64,000 nt of DNA from Ariolimax columbianus (taxonomy: Eukaryota > Mollusca > Gastropoda > Stylommatophora > Arionidae). Made by a program: the position numbers and the translations under genes. Shown piece by piece: positions 41,811-51,491 of the stretch. Every line of letters begins with the position of its first letter. The stretch's first letter is position 1. The notes under the pieces were generated by a model that worked only from the letters and a program-made list of their open reading frames with translations, was not told the DNA's origin and ran no database searches. The stretch lies in contig JAVGWX010000004.1 of NCBI GenBank assembly GCA_036924085.1, positions 78,880,941 to 78,944,940 of the forward strand, in the 5' to 3' direction.

Positions 41811-42032
41811 ATGAATGATCCAGAACCACATCATACATTGATAAACAAGAGGGTTCCCAGGGAACAAGCCGATTTCAGACCTAGAAGATCATGTTGCAGC
41901 CAAATTTTTAACCTGACACAACTAATCAAGGTCAGGTGTGAGCGCAAGCAGATCACAGGACTGACTTTTAGTGATCTAAGTGCAGCATACAATAAACCAA
42001 CAAAAACTGCTGACAAAACTATATTATATGAC
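41811..42032 (+). pseudogene. LINE-D RT fingers/palm fragment
   Basis: Open to the rep-3 insertion. HTLINKRVPREQADFRPRRS with CCSQIFNLTQLI matches the I..EQAGFRPGRSC..Q...L.Q.I block, and GLTFSDLSAAYNKP matches V..DL..AYD.V. The terminal Asp of the A box is present in SDLSAAYN only as the first D; the AYD aspartate is N. Confidence 0.8.
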
Positions 42033-42387
42033 GGGATCAAGATGCTGAGCAGCGCATTAGCTGCAGTGGTCAGCGACCCCTAACTGACTGCTAGAGTCAG
42101 GGCCGGCGAACCAGAGCTGCCAAGACCCTTCTACACCTCCACGTGGTGATCCTGGATAACAGGCTGCAGCAGGGCAGACTGGCTAAGGAGAAGGAATCGA
42201 AGAGGGAATGCTAAGCCGGTACTAAAAAAATGCTTGTTGAAGTCGGATGTGTTGGACCGAAAGGTGTAAATATCGCAGTCAGGCTGTAAACTATGACACA
42301 ACACATTCCGTTCTCTGGACTACATTCTGTTACTTAAGCCCTTTCAGGGTTTGGTAGTGGGAGATTGAGAACGAACGAAGCCAAGCC
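42033..42387 (+). mobile_element. rep-3, full-length reference copy with 12-bp TSD
   Basis: Flanked by atattatatgac at 42021-42032 and 42388-42399, within the LINE-D RT frame (KTILYD ... KKLA resumes). Length 355 bp. Begins gggatcaagatgctgagcag, contains gcagtggtcagcgacccc, cctggataacaggctgcagc and gtcggatgtgttggaccgaa, and ends cgaacgaagccaagcc. No clear B box, so a SINE nature is inferred from size, TSD and dispersal only. Confidence 0.9.
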
Positions 42388-42642
42388 ATATTATATGACA
42401 AAAAACTGGCGCCTTACCAACCTCGTCAAATGTCTATTGCAAATTAGGCAGTTCTATGTCACTTTGTGAGGGAAAAAAATCAATGGCGAAACAAAAACAA
42501 ATGGCCTGGCACAAAAAAGCGTTCTAGCCCCTATGTTGTATAACATATATACCAACAACCAACCTATGGACACAGAGGTTATGGATTTAATTTATGTCGG
42601 CGCACAGCAGTCGCTGCCCAAGGAAATGATTTTGAACGCTAA

Positions 42643-42903
42643 TTGACAAGCACCCTTGATGCCAATGTCCTATATTACCACATAAATAACATCAAACCAA
42701 ACCCCAGCAAACCTCAAATGTGTGCTTTCCACCTCAGAAATAGAGAGGCAAAAATAAAACTGCAGATCAAAAGGCAAGGACACAAGCTGGACCACAGTAC
42801 AACTCCCAAATATCTGGGTGGAAAGTTGGATCACGTACGCAAAAAAACTGACAGGAAACAAAATGGAAAATACATGCGAGAAATAATATCATCCGAAAAT
42901 TAG
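42643..42903 (+). pseudogene. LINE-D RT thumb fragment
   Basis: 86-codon frame: YYHINNIKPNPSKPQMCAFH, then LRNREAKIKLQIKRQGHKLD and TPKYLGGKLDH. Corresponds to L.PN..KTQ.C.FHL+N..A...L and PKYLG..LD of non-LTR RTs. Downstream NILRKLTGT-type sequence is in another frame (IIRKLAGTTLGSTARC). Confidence 0.8.
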
Positions 42904-43036
42904 CTGGCACTACACTGGGGAGCACAGCCAGATGTTTGAGCATCATCATTTGCTCTGTGCTTCCCTGCGCCAGTGTGGAACAACTCTGCACATGTCAAAT
43001 TTATTGATACCGCAATAAAATTAGATTGGCCAGATA

Positions 43037-43304
43037 CAAAAGTAACCCATAGCACTACTGCCAGAGGGGTGTGAGGCGTTAGCAATCTCACATTTAAAAG
43101 GCTCGGCTTTATGAGGGCGGTAGCCATCTCCTCTCCCTCGACGCTTTTACTTCCCGGACTGAACCGGATCCCATTTAAGGCTGGGTCGTTGACCCGGGTG
43201 CGTTGTGCTCTAAAAAACACATTTCCGCCTGAACTGGGAAATGAATCCAGGACCACTCAAATGCGAAGCTAGCACGCTAACCACTGCGCTACGCGCCTCC
43301 CTTT
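43037..43304 (-). mobile_element. SINE-1 copy with 12-bp TSD
   Basis: Flanked by attggccagata at 43025-43036 and 43305-43316. On the reverse strand it starts ggaggcgcgtagcgcagtgg (A box TAGCGCAGTGGTTAGCG), then gagtggtcctggattcattt (B box decayed), the core gacccagccttaaatgggat and gggaagtaaaagcgtcgagg, and ends at gctatgggttacttttg. About 268 bp. It interrupts LINE-D. Confidence 0.92.
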
Positions 43305-43560
43305 ATTGGCCAGATATAGTGCCTAAAACCTACTCTAACTGAAAAAAATATGCCCCATAATCGGTGTAGCGCCACCTGAGACACAAAGAAGTGTCGCATC
43401 AGAAAATGTAAGAGAGAAACAGGCAAACGACCCATGTTTGGATATAAGGTGCAGTGCACAAGACTGAAATATCTAGACAAAATTTATTTTAGTCAACACA
43501 ACCACTACAGACTAGTCTCAGAAAACGTCACATTGAAAAATATAAATAACTAACACTTTA

Positions 43561-43990
43561 GCGCTGACCGGATATCGATTTTTTAGAACCGGGATTGTCC
43601 GTGGCCTATGACGTCGCGAGTGTGTTCCCGATTGCCCGCCAACCCTGAGACATGTGTTAAGAATGTTGGTCTAAACGAGAAACCCCGCGATTTTTGAGAG
43701 TATATAAAGCCATGTACACATTGGAGACAAGGTAATATGATTTATGCTATTTTATAAATATTGATGAATCAAAACTTTGTTGGAAAACAGCCAAGGTCAG
43801 AACCTCTCAAGTAAAACCACATAGATAGACACTACAGATAATTTCTCTTCCCTCCCCCCCCCCCCCCCCCCGATAAAAAAGATTTTCCAAATCAGAACAA
43901 AACTTTTATAAAATTGGACCGTATTGAACAACTGAACCTCACGAAAGATTAAAAATTCCACGAAGCACAAGCAAAGTGAAAATAACGCTA
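43561..43990 (+). promoter_or_regulatory. possible LINE-C 5' region with TATA-like box
   Basis: Sequence upstream of the LINE-C ORF has tatataaagc at 43701 preceded by a G/C-rich stretch (cgtggcctatgacgtcgcga) unlike its surroundings, and an 18-C run at 43854-43871. LINE promoters are usually internal and TATA-less, so a promoter role is conjecture. Confidence 0.3.
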
Positions 43991-43991
43991 A

Positions 43992-44849
43992 ATGAAAATA
44001 ATACAATGGAACTGCAGAGGCCTACACAAAAACTTTAAGCCATACCTAGGACTGGCCAATCTGGGAAAAGAAACAATAATATATGCGATTGAAGAAACCA
44101 TGCTCAACCCAACCAAAAGACTCAATATTCCAAAATACAATATAATTAGGAACGATAGAGAGACAGGAGCGAAAGGAGGAGTAGCCTTTATAGTAAATGA
44201 AGAATACAAAATAATGGACTGGGATTCATTTAATACCGAAAACTTAGAAGGCCTATCCATTAAAATAGACAGTAGTCCAGCGAGCATCACAATAATAAAC
44301 ATATACAACCCAAGAGGAAAATTCACCCCAAATGGCATGGAAACAATCAAAGCACAAATAAACAATAGAACAATCATAGCAGGGGATTTCAACGCACATC
44401 ATCCAGCATGGGGAGGAAGCACCATAGACACGGCAGGGAAACAAATAATGACCTTCTGCGAAGAAAACAATCTAATAATAATAAACGATGGGTCAATGAC
44501 CAGAATAAATAACAATCCAAATGGATCAGATACGGATATAGACATCACAATAATGACGCCAAACTTAGCAACCATCAAATGGGAAGTTCTAGATAATGCA
44601 GGATCAGACCACCTGCCCATAGCAATTTATTTAAAAGAAAAATACATACGAAATACTGGATCAATCAGATCCTATTTCAACTACCATATGGCAGACTGGA
44701 ACGGATTCCAAAAAGATCTGCTCAGACTCAAAAGAGAAGACTTAATCTCAGATAACGTAGACGTACTCAACCATAACCTAACAACCAACATCCTGCAGAT
44801 AGCTATAAAGCACATACCCAACAAAAACATGCCAGCTAATTTAATATAA
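43992..44849 (+). CDS. LINE-C EEP endonuclease ORF
   Basis: 285 residues with the full apurinic-endonuclease-like fold of non-LTR elements, which nicks chromosomal DNA to prime reverse transcription. Motifs: MKIIQWNCRGLHKNF (Asn), IYAIEETML (Glu), GAKGGVAFIV, ITIINIYNPRG, IIAGDFNAHHPAWG (Asp/Asn), SDTDIDITIMTP and AGSDHLPIAIYL (Asp-His pair). All expected catalytic residues are present. The start Met sits directly before the first motif, as in several LINEs. The frame ends at TAA 44847-44849; PVPWWNEEC continues in another frame near 44900, so the RT is cut off by a frameshift and then lost at the TIR element (45038). Base composition is A-rich on this strand. Confidence 0.9.
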   Translation: MKIIQWNCRGLHKNFKPYLGLANLGKETIIYAIEETMLNPTKRLNIPKYNIIRNDRETGAKGGVAFIVNEEYKIMDWDSFNTENLEGLSIKIDSSPASITIINIYNPRGKFTPNGMETIKAQINNRTIIAGDFNAHHPAWGGSTIDTAGKQIMTFCEENNLIIINDGSMTRINNNPNGSDTDIDITIMTPNLATIKWEVLDNAGSDHLPIAIYLKEKYIRNTGSIRSYFNYHMADWNGFQKDLLRLKREDLISDNVDVLNHNLTTNILQIAIKHIPNKNMPANLI

Positions 44850-45037
44850 TCCACAGGAAAAGAAAACCAAAACGGTAATCGTAAAATCAACAAAACACCT
44901 GTACCCTGGTGGAATGAGGAATGCACTAACGAAATTTAAAAAAAAGACAAACACCTCTGAAGAAATACAGGAAATACAAAACGGAAGACAACCAAAAATC
45001 TTACCAAACAATTAAAACAGAAAATAATAGAATAAGC

Positions 45038-45681
45038 GGTACTTGTGCGTTAATTCACCCATTCTAAAATTCTATGACCACACGGGCTTACGTACACAAA
45101 TAATTGTGTGTCTAGCTATCACTTGGTTGGGTGCAGTTTTGTTGTTTTTTATGGGCCCAAAAAAGGACCTTGATGCTGGTTCGTGAGTTTTGTGGGCAAT
45201 TAATGAATTTGCACAAACCTCACGGAGGTTACTGTTCCTGTTTATGGCAGCATTATTGGCAATTCCTAGCTCTGATTTACAGAAAGCAATGCTAGTCATC
45301 TCTTTACGCAGTACATGAAGAGAATAATCTCCCTATAGGACAGACGTGTGCCCTCTAATCATGTGCCAGAACGAACATGAATGTCCTGCTGACACGTGGG
45401 ACATCTCTAACGATCTTGGTAAACTGTGAGAGACATAACAAGTCATGACATGTTTTTTAGCACACAGTCGGACGGTGTGTATAAATCGTCTTTCCTGCGA
45501 AAACTGCACACAAGTTATTTTCTTGCGGTACAAGAAATCCATCTTCCACGTACGGTGTTAGATCTGAAAATGACATGGACATAGGTATACCACGCGACTT
45601 GAAAAGTATGGTGCTTCGTGTGGCTACATTCTCCTAAATTTGACCAATTATAATCCGTGGGTGAATTAACGCACAAGTACC
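45038..45681. mobile_element. 644-bp element with perfect 24-bp terminal inverted repeats
   Basis: The left end starts ggtacttgtgcgttaattca (45038-45061) and the right end (45658-45681) is its exact reverse complement over 24 bp. Counting from cttgtgcg the ends are preceded by TA on both sides, which would fit a TA-inserting DNA transposon. Minus-strand frames inside (45299-45072, 75 residues; 45542-45333, 69 residues) show no recognisable transposase, so it is a non-autonomous (MITE-like) element or a fragment. It terminates the LINE-C reading frame. Confidence 0.75.
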
Positions 45682-46380
45682 CATGTGGCGATAAACTCGG
45701 TAGATTACTATAGCTTGGCCACAGTTTCTGTGTCACCCGTCCCTTGCACATGTTGATCGGTTGTCGCCGCTTATGGATTCGGTGGGGAAATACGTTGACT
45801 GATGATGTAACCGGGCCGCACTACAATTAGCCCATCTGTTATGTAGCAAGTGGTTGTGACAATTCACGAACGCTACAGTGTGTACATATGTAGGTGTGTA
45901 GATATGTAGGTGTGTAGATATGTAAGTATGAGTATATATACATGTGGACATTTTAAGTTACACTTATGTATGTATATATAGGTTTATATATGTATATCCC
46001 TTCTGCGGGCATCCTCACCATTATATACTTACACTTAATATAATTATACTACTACTACATCAACCTTATTTATCTATAATTATTTAATCAATTATGTACC
46101 TTTCTATTGTTCTTTTGTTGTAGTTTTTTTTAAAGTTTGATTTCTATTCCTTGGCCTACCACACATTCAACACCTAATTAACTGCGAGAGCTAGAGGGCA
46201 CATGTGAAACGAAGAATCTACAAAGTGGCACACAAATCAGTAAATCGCTTACAAGTTGGAATACATGGCTGCGATAGAAAAATATATGAGAGCAGGCAAA
46301 ACCTGATACACCAAGACCAGACGGAAGTCAACACAGATGGGCCTCACAACAGAAGGAAGACCCTTTTCAATTAATTTATA
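45682..46380. other. unassigned; TGTA-rich microsatellite
   Basis: 45885-45975 has repeats of tgtgtagatatgtagg and tatgtatgtatata. 46160-46380 could be continuing LINE-C sequence but shows no motif. Confidence 0.4.
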
Positions 46381-46555
46381 TTGTACTCTTAATTCTTATG
46401 TAACAAGTATATTGTTTGTCATATTTCCCAATCATTCCATGTCATTCATTCTCGTTGTACACCTCACTACACTGCTATCTTCACAATTTTGTTAATAAAA
46501 TGTGTGATGGGGTTTTATTTTAAAAAAAAAAATTTTAAATAAATAAAAATTAAAA
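46380..46555 (+). other. retroelement-like 3' end with AATAAA and poly(A)
   Basis: gttaataaaatgtgtgatgg followed 20 bp later by an A run (46521-46532) and A-rich sequence. It looks like the polyadenylated end of a retrotransposed transcript, possibly LINE-C. Confidence 0.4.
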
Positions 46556-46689
46556 AAAGGGGGGATATATATATTTAAATCAGGAAATAAATAAAGATAT
46601 CCGAATCAAGTATGAAGGAAAACAAATATACTCATTCCCAAAATGGTCACAGGAAAACAATTGTGCATATTTGTGCAAATACCTACGGC

Positions 46690-47062
46690 GGACAACGAGG
46701 ATCATCAAAAGCGAGGAACAACGGGAGGAACATCACGGAAATACCAGGCTAGGTACAACTAGATACACACACGCATCCAAGCACTGGTGTATGCTTCTTA
46801 GTATCGCCCAAATTGACTGCGGTCTGGGTCGGAATAGGCGCGCCTCCGCCAGTAGAAACTAGTGAGGCAAACACATAACGAAAGAATAATTAGAAGCGAG
46901 GAACAACGGGAGGAACATCACGGAAACACCAGGTTAGGTACAAACAGATACACACACGCATCCAAGCATTGGTTTATGCGTCTTAATATCGCCCAAATTG
47001 ACAACGGTCTGGGGTGGAATAGGCGCGCCTCCGCCAGTAGAAACTAGTGAGGCAAACACATA
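46690..47062 (+). repeat. two direct repeats of about 186 bp
   Basis: Units 46690-46877 and 46878-47062 share aagcgaggaacaacgggagg, aacatcacggaaa, acacacacgcatccaagca, cgcccaaattgac and taggcgcgcctccgccagta, with few differences. Each has an open frame of about 60 codons. Origin unknown. Confidence 0.85.
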
Positions 47063-47164
47063 AAATTAAAAAAAATTTTTAAAAAAAGAGACAAACTGAC
47101 CCGAGTATAACAAGAAAAAAATGTGATTGAAATTTTGCGCTTTCATCGGAATTTCAAGCAATTG

Positions 47165-47740
47165 AAAAAGGTAAGTTTTCATTGCTATCACTAAGTTATT
47201 GTAATGGTTCTACGCACATCCAATGATATTTTTAAACTTCTTCATCCACTTATCTGTATGTATTGTGAATTTGAGGGCAGCACGTTTAATTCGACTTGTG
47301 TAATATATGAAAATAAAGCTAGTCACTTTATCATGCTGGTCCAGTGTTGCGATGTCCGCCATTTTTTGTCCTCCTTGCCCAGTCCGTCCTGATTACAATT
47401 AATCAGTTTTAGACATAGTTCACATAGGTACTTCACTAATTTGAAACATGGTCAAGGTTAAATTATTTGATCAATCTTTATCACTTCACTCATGTTCTGC
47501 AATAACATGTGATAAACATTGCTCAGGCTTATAATATTTAGTTCAACACTGGCATACCATTTTTACTCATCATTAAATGTTCATTCTATAGGTAAGTTTG
47601 TATGGTTGCACCTACTGCAGTAAAGGTTTGAAGTGCACCAATGGTATCTTATACACTGCTGCATCCACTTATCTGTATGTTTTGTAAATTTGAGGGCTGT
47701 TTGTTTAATTGGACTTTATTGTAAATTAACTTTATTTTCA
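47165..47740 (+). repeat. partial direct repeat upstream of the duplicated module
   Basis: 47230-47300 and 47655-47720 share catccacttatctgtatgt, ttgtgaatttgagggca/ttgtaaatttgagggct and gtttaattcgact/gtttaattggact, each preceded by a gtaagttt. Period about 420 bp, similar to that of the downstream coding duplication. Confidence 0.6.
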
Positions 47741-47741
47741 G

Positions 47742-48282
47742 AAATTGTTACTCCTCATCTATGGCAACCAAGAAGTGTGTTGCTGATCTTAAAGCACATT
47801 TGGCGTGCTTTGATCCAGTGTATCCACTCATGAAAGGATACATTGCGCGGCTGATGGAGGAAACAAGAGATCCCTCAAAGATTGCTCTGATACGGAAAGT
47901 CAAAACTCTTATTCCGATTACATTTATAGACCAGGATAAGTGTGTAGATGAGATGAAGTTCAGCACGGCTCTGCGGGCCTTGCAGAGAGAACTGAAGCTG
48001 AAGAAATCCCATTTGAGTACACATTGGGACTCACTTATACTTCTTTATCAGCAGCCCTTTCCTGTACATTTTAAAGAAGTATCTAATACTGTTTTGTTGC
48101 AGCACTTGCAGATTTCCTCACCTACCGAAGTGCCATCTATTTCAGCTACAATGGCTGAACTACCATCCCCATCATCCATAGTGACCATAGCAAGCCAGAA
48201 GTGTGTTAGTGACCTGAAAGCACATTTGGCATGCTTTGGACCAGTGTACCATTTAAAAAGGGATACATTGCACAGCTCCTAG
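47742..48282 (+). CDS. hypothetical protein, first copy of a duplicated module
   Basis: Not recognised. The frame from ATG 47761 reads MATKKCVADLKAHLACFDPV, YPLMKGYIARLMEETRDPSK, IALIRKVKTLIPITFIDQDK and KSHLSTHWDSLILLYQQPFP. A fair acceptor (aactttattttcag) ends at 47741. After about 143 codons the frame enters a second copy of the same module (SQKCVSDLKAHLACFGPV), where a 1-bp deletion near 48250 causes premature termination. Amphipathic, Lys-rich, probably alpha-helical. It could be an internal exon of a host gene or the ORF of an uncharacterised element. Confidence 0.45.
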
Positions 48283-48510
48283 TGGGGACAAGAGCTCCCT
48301 TAATCACTGTTTTGATGCGGAAAGTTAAGACTTTTGTTCCGATTACATCTGCAGAACAGGATAAGTATGTAGATGAGATAAAGCTTGGCAATGATCTGAG
48401 GGCCTTCCAGAAAGAATTTAAGCAGAAGAAAAGTCGCTTGAGTGTATATTGGGACTCGCTCGTACTGCTTTGTCAGCAGCCCTTTCCTGTTTTTTTATAA
48501 AGAATTGTCA
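48189..48510 (+). pseudogene. hypothetical protein, second copy of the module (frameshifted)
   Basis: After the frameshift the copy continues in another frame (KKGYIAQLLVGTRAPLITVL, MRKVKTFVPITSAEQDKYVD, KKSRLSVYWDSLVLLCQQPF) to a stop at about 48500. Its peptide identity to copy 1 is clearly higher than chance, with substitutions mainly conservative, suggesting it was coding for some time after duplication. Confidence 0.5.
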
Positions 48511-48559
48511 AATACTGTTTTGTTGCAGCCACAAGAGATTTACTCACCTACTGAAGTGC

Positions 48560-48655
48560 CAACAGTTAGGCTCCCATGAAGTGCCAACAGTTGGGCTCCC
48601 ATGAAGTGCCAACAGTTGGGCTCCCATGAAGTGCCAACAGTTGGGCTCCCATCCC
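48560..48655 (+). repeat. 25-bp tandem repeat, 4 copies
   Basis: Unit tgaagtgccaacagttgggc tccca, four near-identical copies. The unit derives from the cctactgaagtgcca end of the preceding module. Confidence 0.85.
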
Positions 48656-48704
48656 TAACGAAACCTCATTATGATTGTCATAACTGTGTTTCCAAGCATT
48701 GTTA

Positions 48705-49172
48705 CATTGCGCAGGCGTTTGTTTGATAAGAAAAGACACCATGCGCAAGAACTGGCAAGATTTACTCCAAAGGTGGTCAATCAAACCATCCGCAGGAAAG
48801 TAAATCAGAAACACTTGGAAAGCCAAGTACAATAGTGCTACTGTGAGAAGCAGTCATTTCACAAAGGTGAAGAATTCTTTAAATATCTTGAAGGTGAAAA
48901 GTAAAGCCATGAACGAGAAGCTGCGAGATTATGAGTTGAGACATGAGAGCACCCAGAAGGAGCTTGAAAAGAAAGACCAGGCTTTTGAAGTTCTGCGGAA
49001 TAAGCTTGCTCATGTCCAGCATCAGGTTAAGGTGGACCAGAGGGAAGTCACTAATAGACTCAGACCTGGTGTATCACAATGCAGAAAATACAAGGATGGT
49101 AAAACATGCAACACAATATCCAGACCATCTGATGATTTGTCCAAACCTTCTGGAAACATGCAATATGGATGA
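48705..49172 (+). pseudogene. hypothetical Lys-rich coiled-coil fragment
   Basis: Read-through of one stop gives RRLFDKKRHHAQELARFTPK, VVNQTIRRKVNQKHLESQVQ, then (ORF 48843-49172) NSLNILKVKSKAMNEKLRDY, ELRHESTQKELEKKDQAFEV and LRNKLAHVQHQVKVDQREVT. Heptad-like spacing of L/V/A over about 70 residues indicates a coiled coil. It follows the duplicated module in the same direction and may belong to the same gene or element. Family unknown. Confidence 0.45.
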
Positions 49173-49174
49173 CA

Positions 49175-49550
49175 GACATGTTGAGTGGGAATGACATGGC
49201 AATCCACATGGCAATCCACGTGGCTGAACATTAAAAACATGATGTCTGACGTGGTACCCAGGACAGGGCAAGTAAGTAACCTGGGACATTGGGGATGCAG
49301 AGTCATTTGTTTATATTTTTAAATAAAACAAAATGCATATAAGTAATGGTTCAGAACAAAAACAAAACAATACCTACCTTAAAGTCTTCGTCAGGAACAA
49401 CAAATTAATGTAATATCTCACCTTCAGTATCGCTACAGTTTTTATTAGTTTACAAATATTTCAATCGACTCTTAACTTTTAGTACCATTGCAACTTCGAT
49501 CTATTTTAGACAATTTTGAGAGGTTTCTACTTACAGTCGAGCGTGCTGAC
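49175..49550. other. no gene recognised
   Basis: Short cacatggcaatcca duplication at 49197-49222; otherwise nothing recognised. Confidence 0.3.
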
Positions 49551-49554
49551 AAAT

Positions 49555-50460
49555 GTGCTGTTTGTTTTTTTTGGTAGAAGGGACCTAGGGGTTATAATAG
49601 ATAATGCAGGTAAGGTGAGTGAACAAGTCCAGGTAGCAGTGAAAAAGGCAAATACAATGTCAGGTATGATAAAAGGAAATAATGAACGTAGGAGCATGGA
49701 AGTGATTGTCAAACTGTATAAAGCTTTAGACCTAGATTGAAGTACTGTGTACAGGTGTGAAGTTATTATTGTAGAGGGGATATAAACATGCTGGAAAGGA
49801 TACAAAGAAGACCCGACAAAACTGATAGTAGAATTCCAGAATTACAATTATGATGAAAGACTCAGGAAAACCGGCCTGCAGTGTATATAAAAGAGAAGAA
49901 TTCAAGGTGACTTAATACAGGTTTATAAGATAATAAAAGGTAAGGATAAATTAGGCTATAACAAATTTTTCAAAATACAACCACCTAACTACAAGAACAG
50001 GGAAGCCGCGTAGCGCAGTGGTTAGTGCGCTGGCTTCGCATCTGAGTGGTCCTGGGTTCAGTTGAGGCGGTAATGTTTTTTTCAGACCGCAATGGCTCCC
50101 GGGTCGACCCAGCCTTAAATGGATACCGGTTCAGTCCGGGAAGTAAAAGCGGCGAGGGAGAGGAGATGGCTACCGCCCTCATATAGCCGAGCCTTTGAAA
50201 TGTTAGATCGCTAACACGTCACACCCCTACGGCAGTAATGCTATGGGATACTTTACTTTTACAAGAACAAGAGGGCATAACTACAAATTAACTAAAGAAA
50301 GGTCCAGATTAGGAAATATTGTTTTAGTCAGAGAGTGTTGAATGCTTGGAATGCATTGTCACAGGAAGTAGTGGAGGCATGGACAATTAATGCATTTGAG
50401 AATGGATTGGATGCGCATAGCTTTTAGAGCAAGGAAATGTAAATGAAACGGATTGTGTGT
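49555..50460 (+). mobile_element. LINE-A 3' third, interrupted by SINE-1
   Basis: RRDLGVIIDNAGKVSEQVQV, AVKKANTMSGMIKGNNERRS and IVKLYKAL are the thumb/connection segment; then GDLIQVYKIIKGKDKLGYNK (49910), PPNYKNR, insertion 50000-50260, TRGHNYKLTKERSRL (50275), a VVN-WN block and the WMRIAF end. One open frame (49516-49740), then stops. 5'-truncated. Confidence 0.88.
50000..50260 (+). mobile_element. SINE-1 copy with 9-10 bp TSD
   Basis: Flanked by acaagaaca at 49991-49999 and 50261-50269, preceded by T in both. Head ccgcgtagcgcagtggttag (A box) and gtggtcctgggttcagttga (B box GGGTTCAG) then the core gacccagccttaaatggata, gggaagtaaaagcggcgagg and ggctaccgccctcatatagc. The core resembles the conserved central domain reported in several metazoan SINE families. 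About 260 bp. Confidence 0.93.
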
Positions 50461-50589
50461 CTAAAGACTTTAAGTTATGTTAATGTTACAGTGGCGCTGA
50501 TTATATCCCAAGTTGTATACTAGAAGGTAGACGAGTTCTCTTGGCTGAAGTGCAATGCAAAGGTTCTCAGTAGACTCACCACTGTCAGT

Positions 50590-50715
50590 TCTGATACCCT
50601 ACCTCATTGGCAAGGCTACTGTAACAGCCTGTTTTCAGGAGCTCGACTAGAACTAGAGGTTTGAGGTCTTGGTCAGTATGTGTCACCTGAACTTGATCTA
50701 GATGTTGGCTTCACT
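50590..50715 (+). repeat. rep-2 fragment
   Basis: acagcctgttttcaggagct and gaggtcttggtcagtatgtg, then cacctgaacttgat, match the rep-2 3' part. Confidence 0.6.
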
Positions 50716-50748
50716 GAATGTGTTTTAACTTTGAATTATTAAGGTACA

Positions 50749-51465
50749 GATGGCAGAAAAATAACACTTTCATTCGCTACTGGAAAATACACAAGCAATT
50801 TCAGAGCGGAGGCAGATGCACTGAGGGCGGCAGTGGAAGAAATGGTGACAGGTAAAAGGAATGAAAGCCACATAGTCCTGCTTACAGATGCTCTGGCCGT
50901 AGTCACAGCACTGAAAAGCCAGAAAAATACTGAACTTAATGATTTAAGAACAGTACTATGCCAGCAGACCTCACCAAAAAGGGTAGTGGTGCAGTGGGTT
51001 CCATCTCACCGCAATATCCAAGGCAACGAGGAGGCAGACAGACTGGCAAAAGAAGGTGCAAAACTACCACAACCTGATACTAGTATAACATACGAAGAGT
51101 CAAAACGGCTCATTAGAGCTAGATACATGACCAAATGGGAAACTGAACATACTGGCTACACCAAAAACGATGCCTATTACCAGTTGAACAGAAGAGAACA
51201 GGTCGTGGTCTTCAGACTTCCCACTGGCCACAATAGACTGAGGTACCACCTATTCAACAAATTGAAGATAGGTGGTACCGACGAATGCCCGTGTGGTACC
51301 GGGAAAATGACCGCTGAGCATTTGCTGCAAAACTGCCCGACATACGAGGATCAGAGAGAGCAGATGTGGCCACCACCAGTGGCAACACTAGACAAGCTCT
51401 ATAGCAGTGTCGACAGCCTCAGGATGACGGCTGCTTTTTTCGAAAAAATAATGGTTACTGTCTGA
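50749..51465 (+). pseudogene. LINE-B RNase H and terminal Cys domain (5'-truncated ORF)
   Basis: Frame open from the TSD junction: LSFATGKYTSNFRAEADALR (catalytic Glu), SHIVLLTDALAVVTALKSQK (Asp), VVVQWVPSHRNIQGNEEADR (Asp), then YYQLNRREQVVVFRLPTGHN, a C-P-C-x7-H-L-L-x2-C knuckle (DECPCGTGKMTAEHLLQNCP) and the end AAFFEKIMVTV. The first RNase H Asp block (YTDGS) lies just upstream of the truncation. RNase H removes the RNA strand after first-strand synthesis. Only 3' sequence was inserted, so there is no RT. Confidence 0.9.
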
Positions 51466-51491
51466 CTGCGTACGATGAAGAAGAAGAAGAA
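50749..51491 (+). mobile_element. LINE-B 5'-truncated insertion with 16-bp TSD
   Basis: Flanked by gaattattaaggtaca at 50733-50748 and 51492-51507. The element starts within RNase H (gatggcagaaaaataacact) and ends with a gatgaagaagaagaagaa tail. Identical flanks and an uninterrupted reading frame indicate a recent insertion. TSD length is typical of EEP-endonuclease LINEs. Confidence 0.95.

Larger units (their letters stand above)
41660..43560 (+). mobile_element. LINE-D reverse transcriptase region carrying two SINE-like insertions
   Basis: Order of RT blocks on the plus strand: PKIWRKLYIVAFILRRKAPN (41690), EQADFRPRRSCCSQIFNLTQ (41857), KQITGLTFSDLSAAYNKP (first catalytic Asp), insertion 42033-42387, KSVLAPMLYNIYTN (42520), a lost YADD box (42590), NNIKPNPSKPQMCAFHLRNR (42685), TPKYLGGKLDH (42808), the thumb to about 43030, insertion 43037-43304, then a PETQRSVA-like tail. 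Several frameshifts. This is a genomic fossil of a non-LTR element related to others in the window by type but not sequence. Confidence 0.85.

Noticed and set aside
45072..45542. Minus-strand ORFs of 69-75 residues inside the TIR element as a transposase
   Set aside because: No DDE or other transposase motif is visible and the frames are short, so no function is assigned.
46380..46555. Processed pseudogene of a host mRNA
   Set aside because: There is an AATAAA and an A run, but no coding sequence of a host protein upstream, and no TSD was found.
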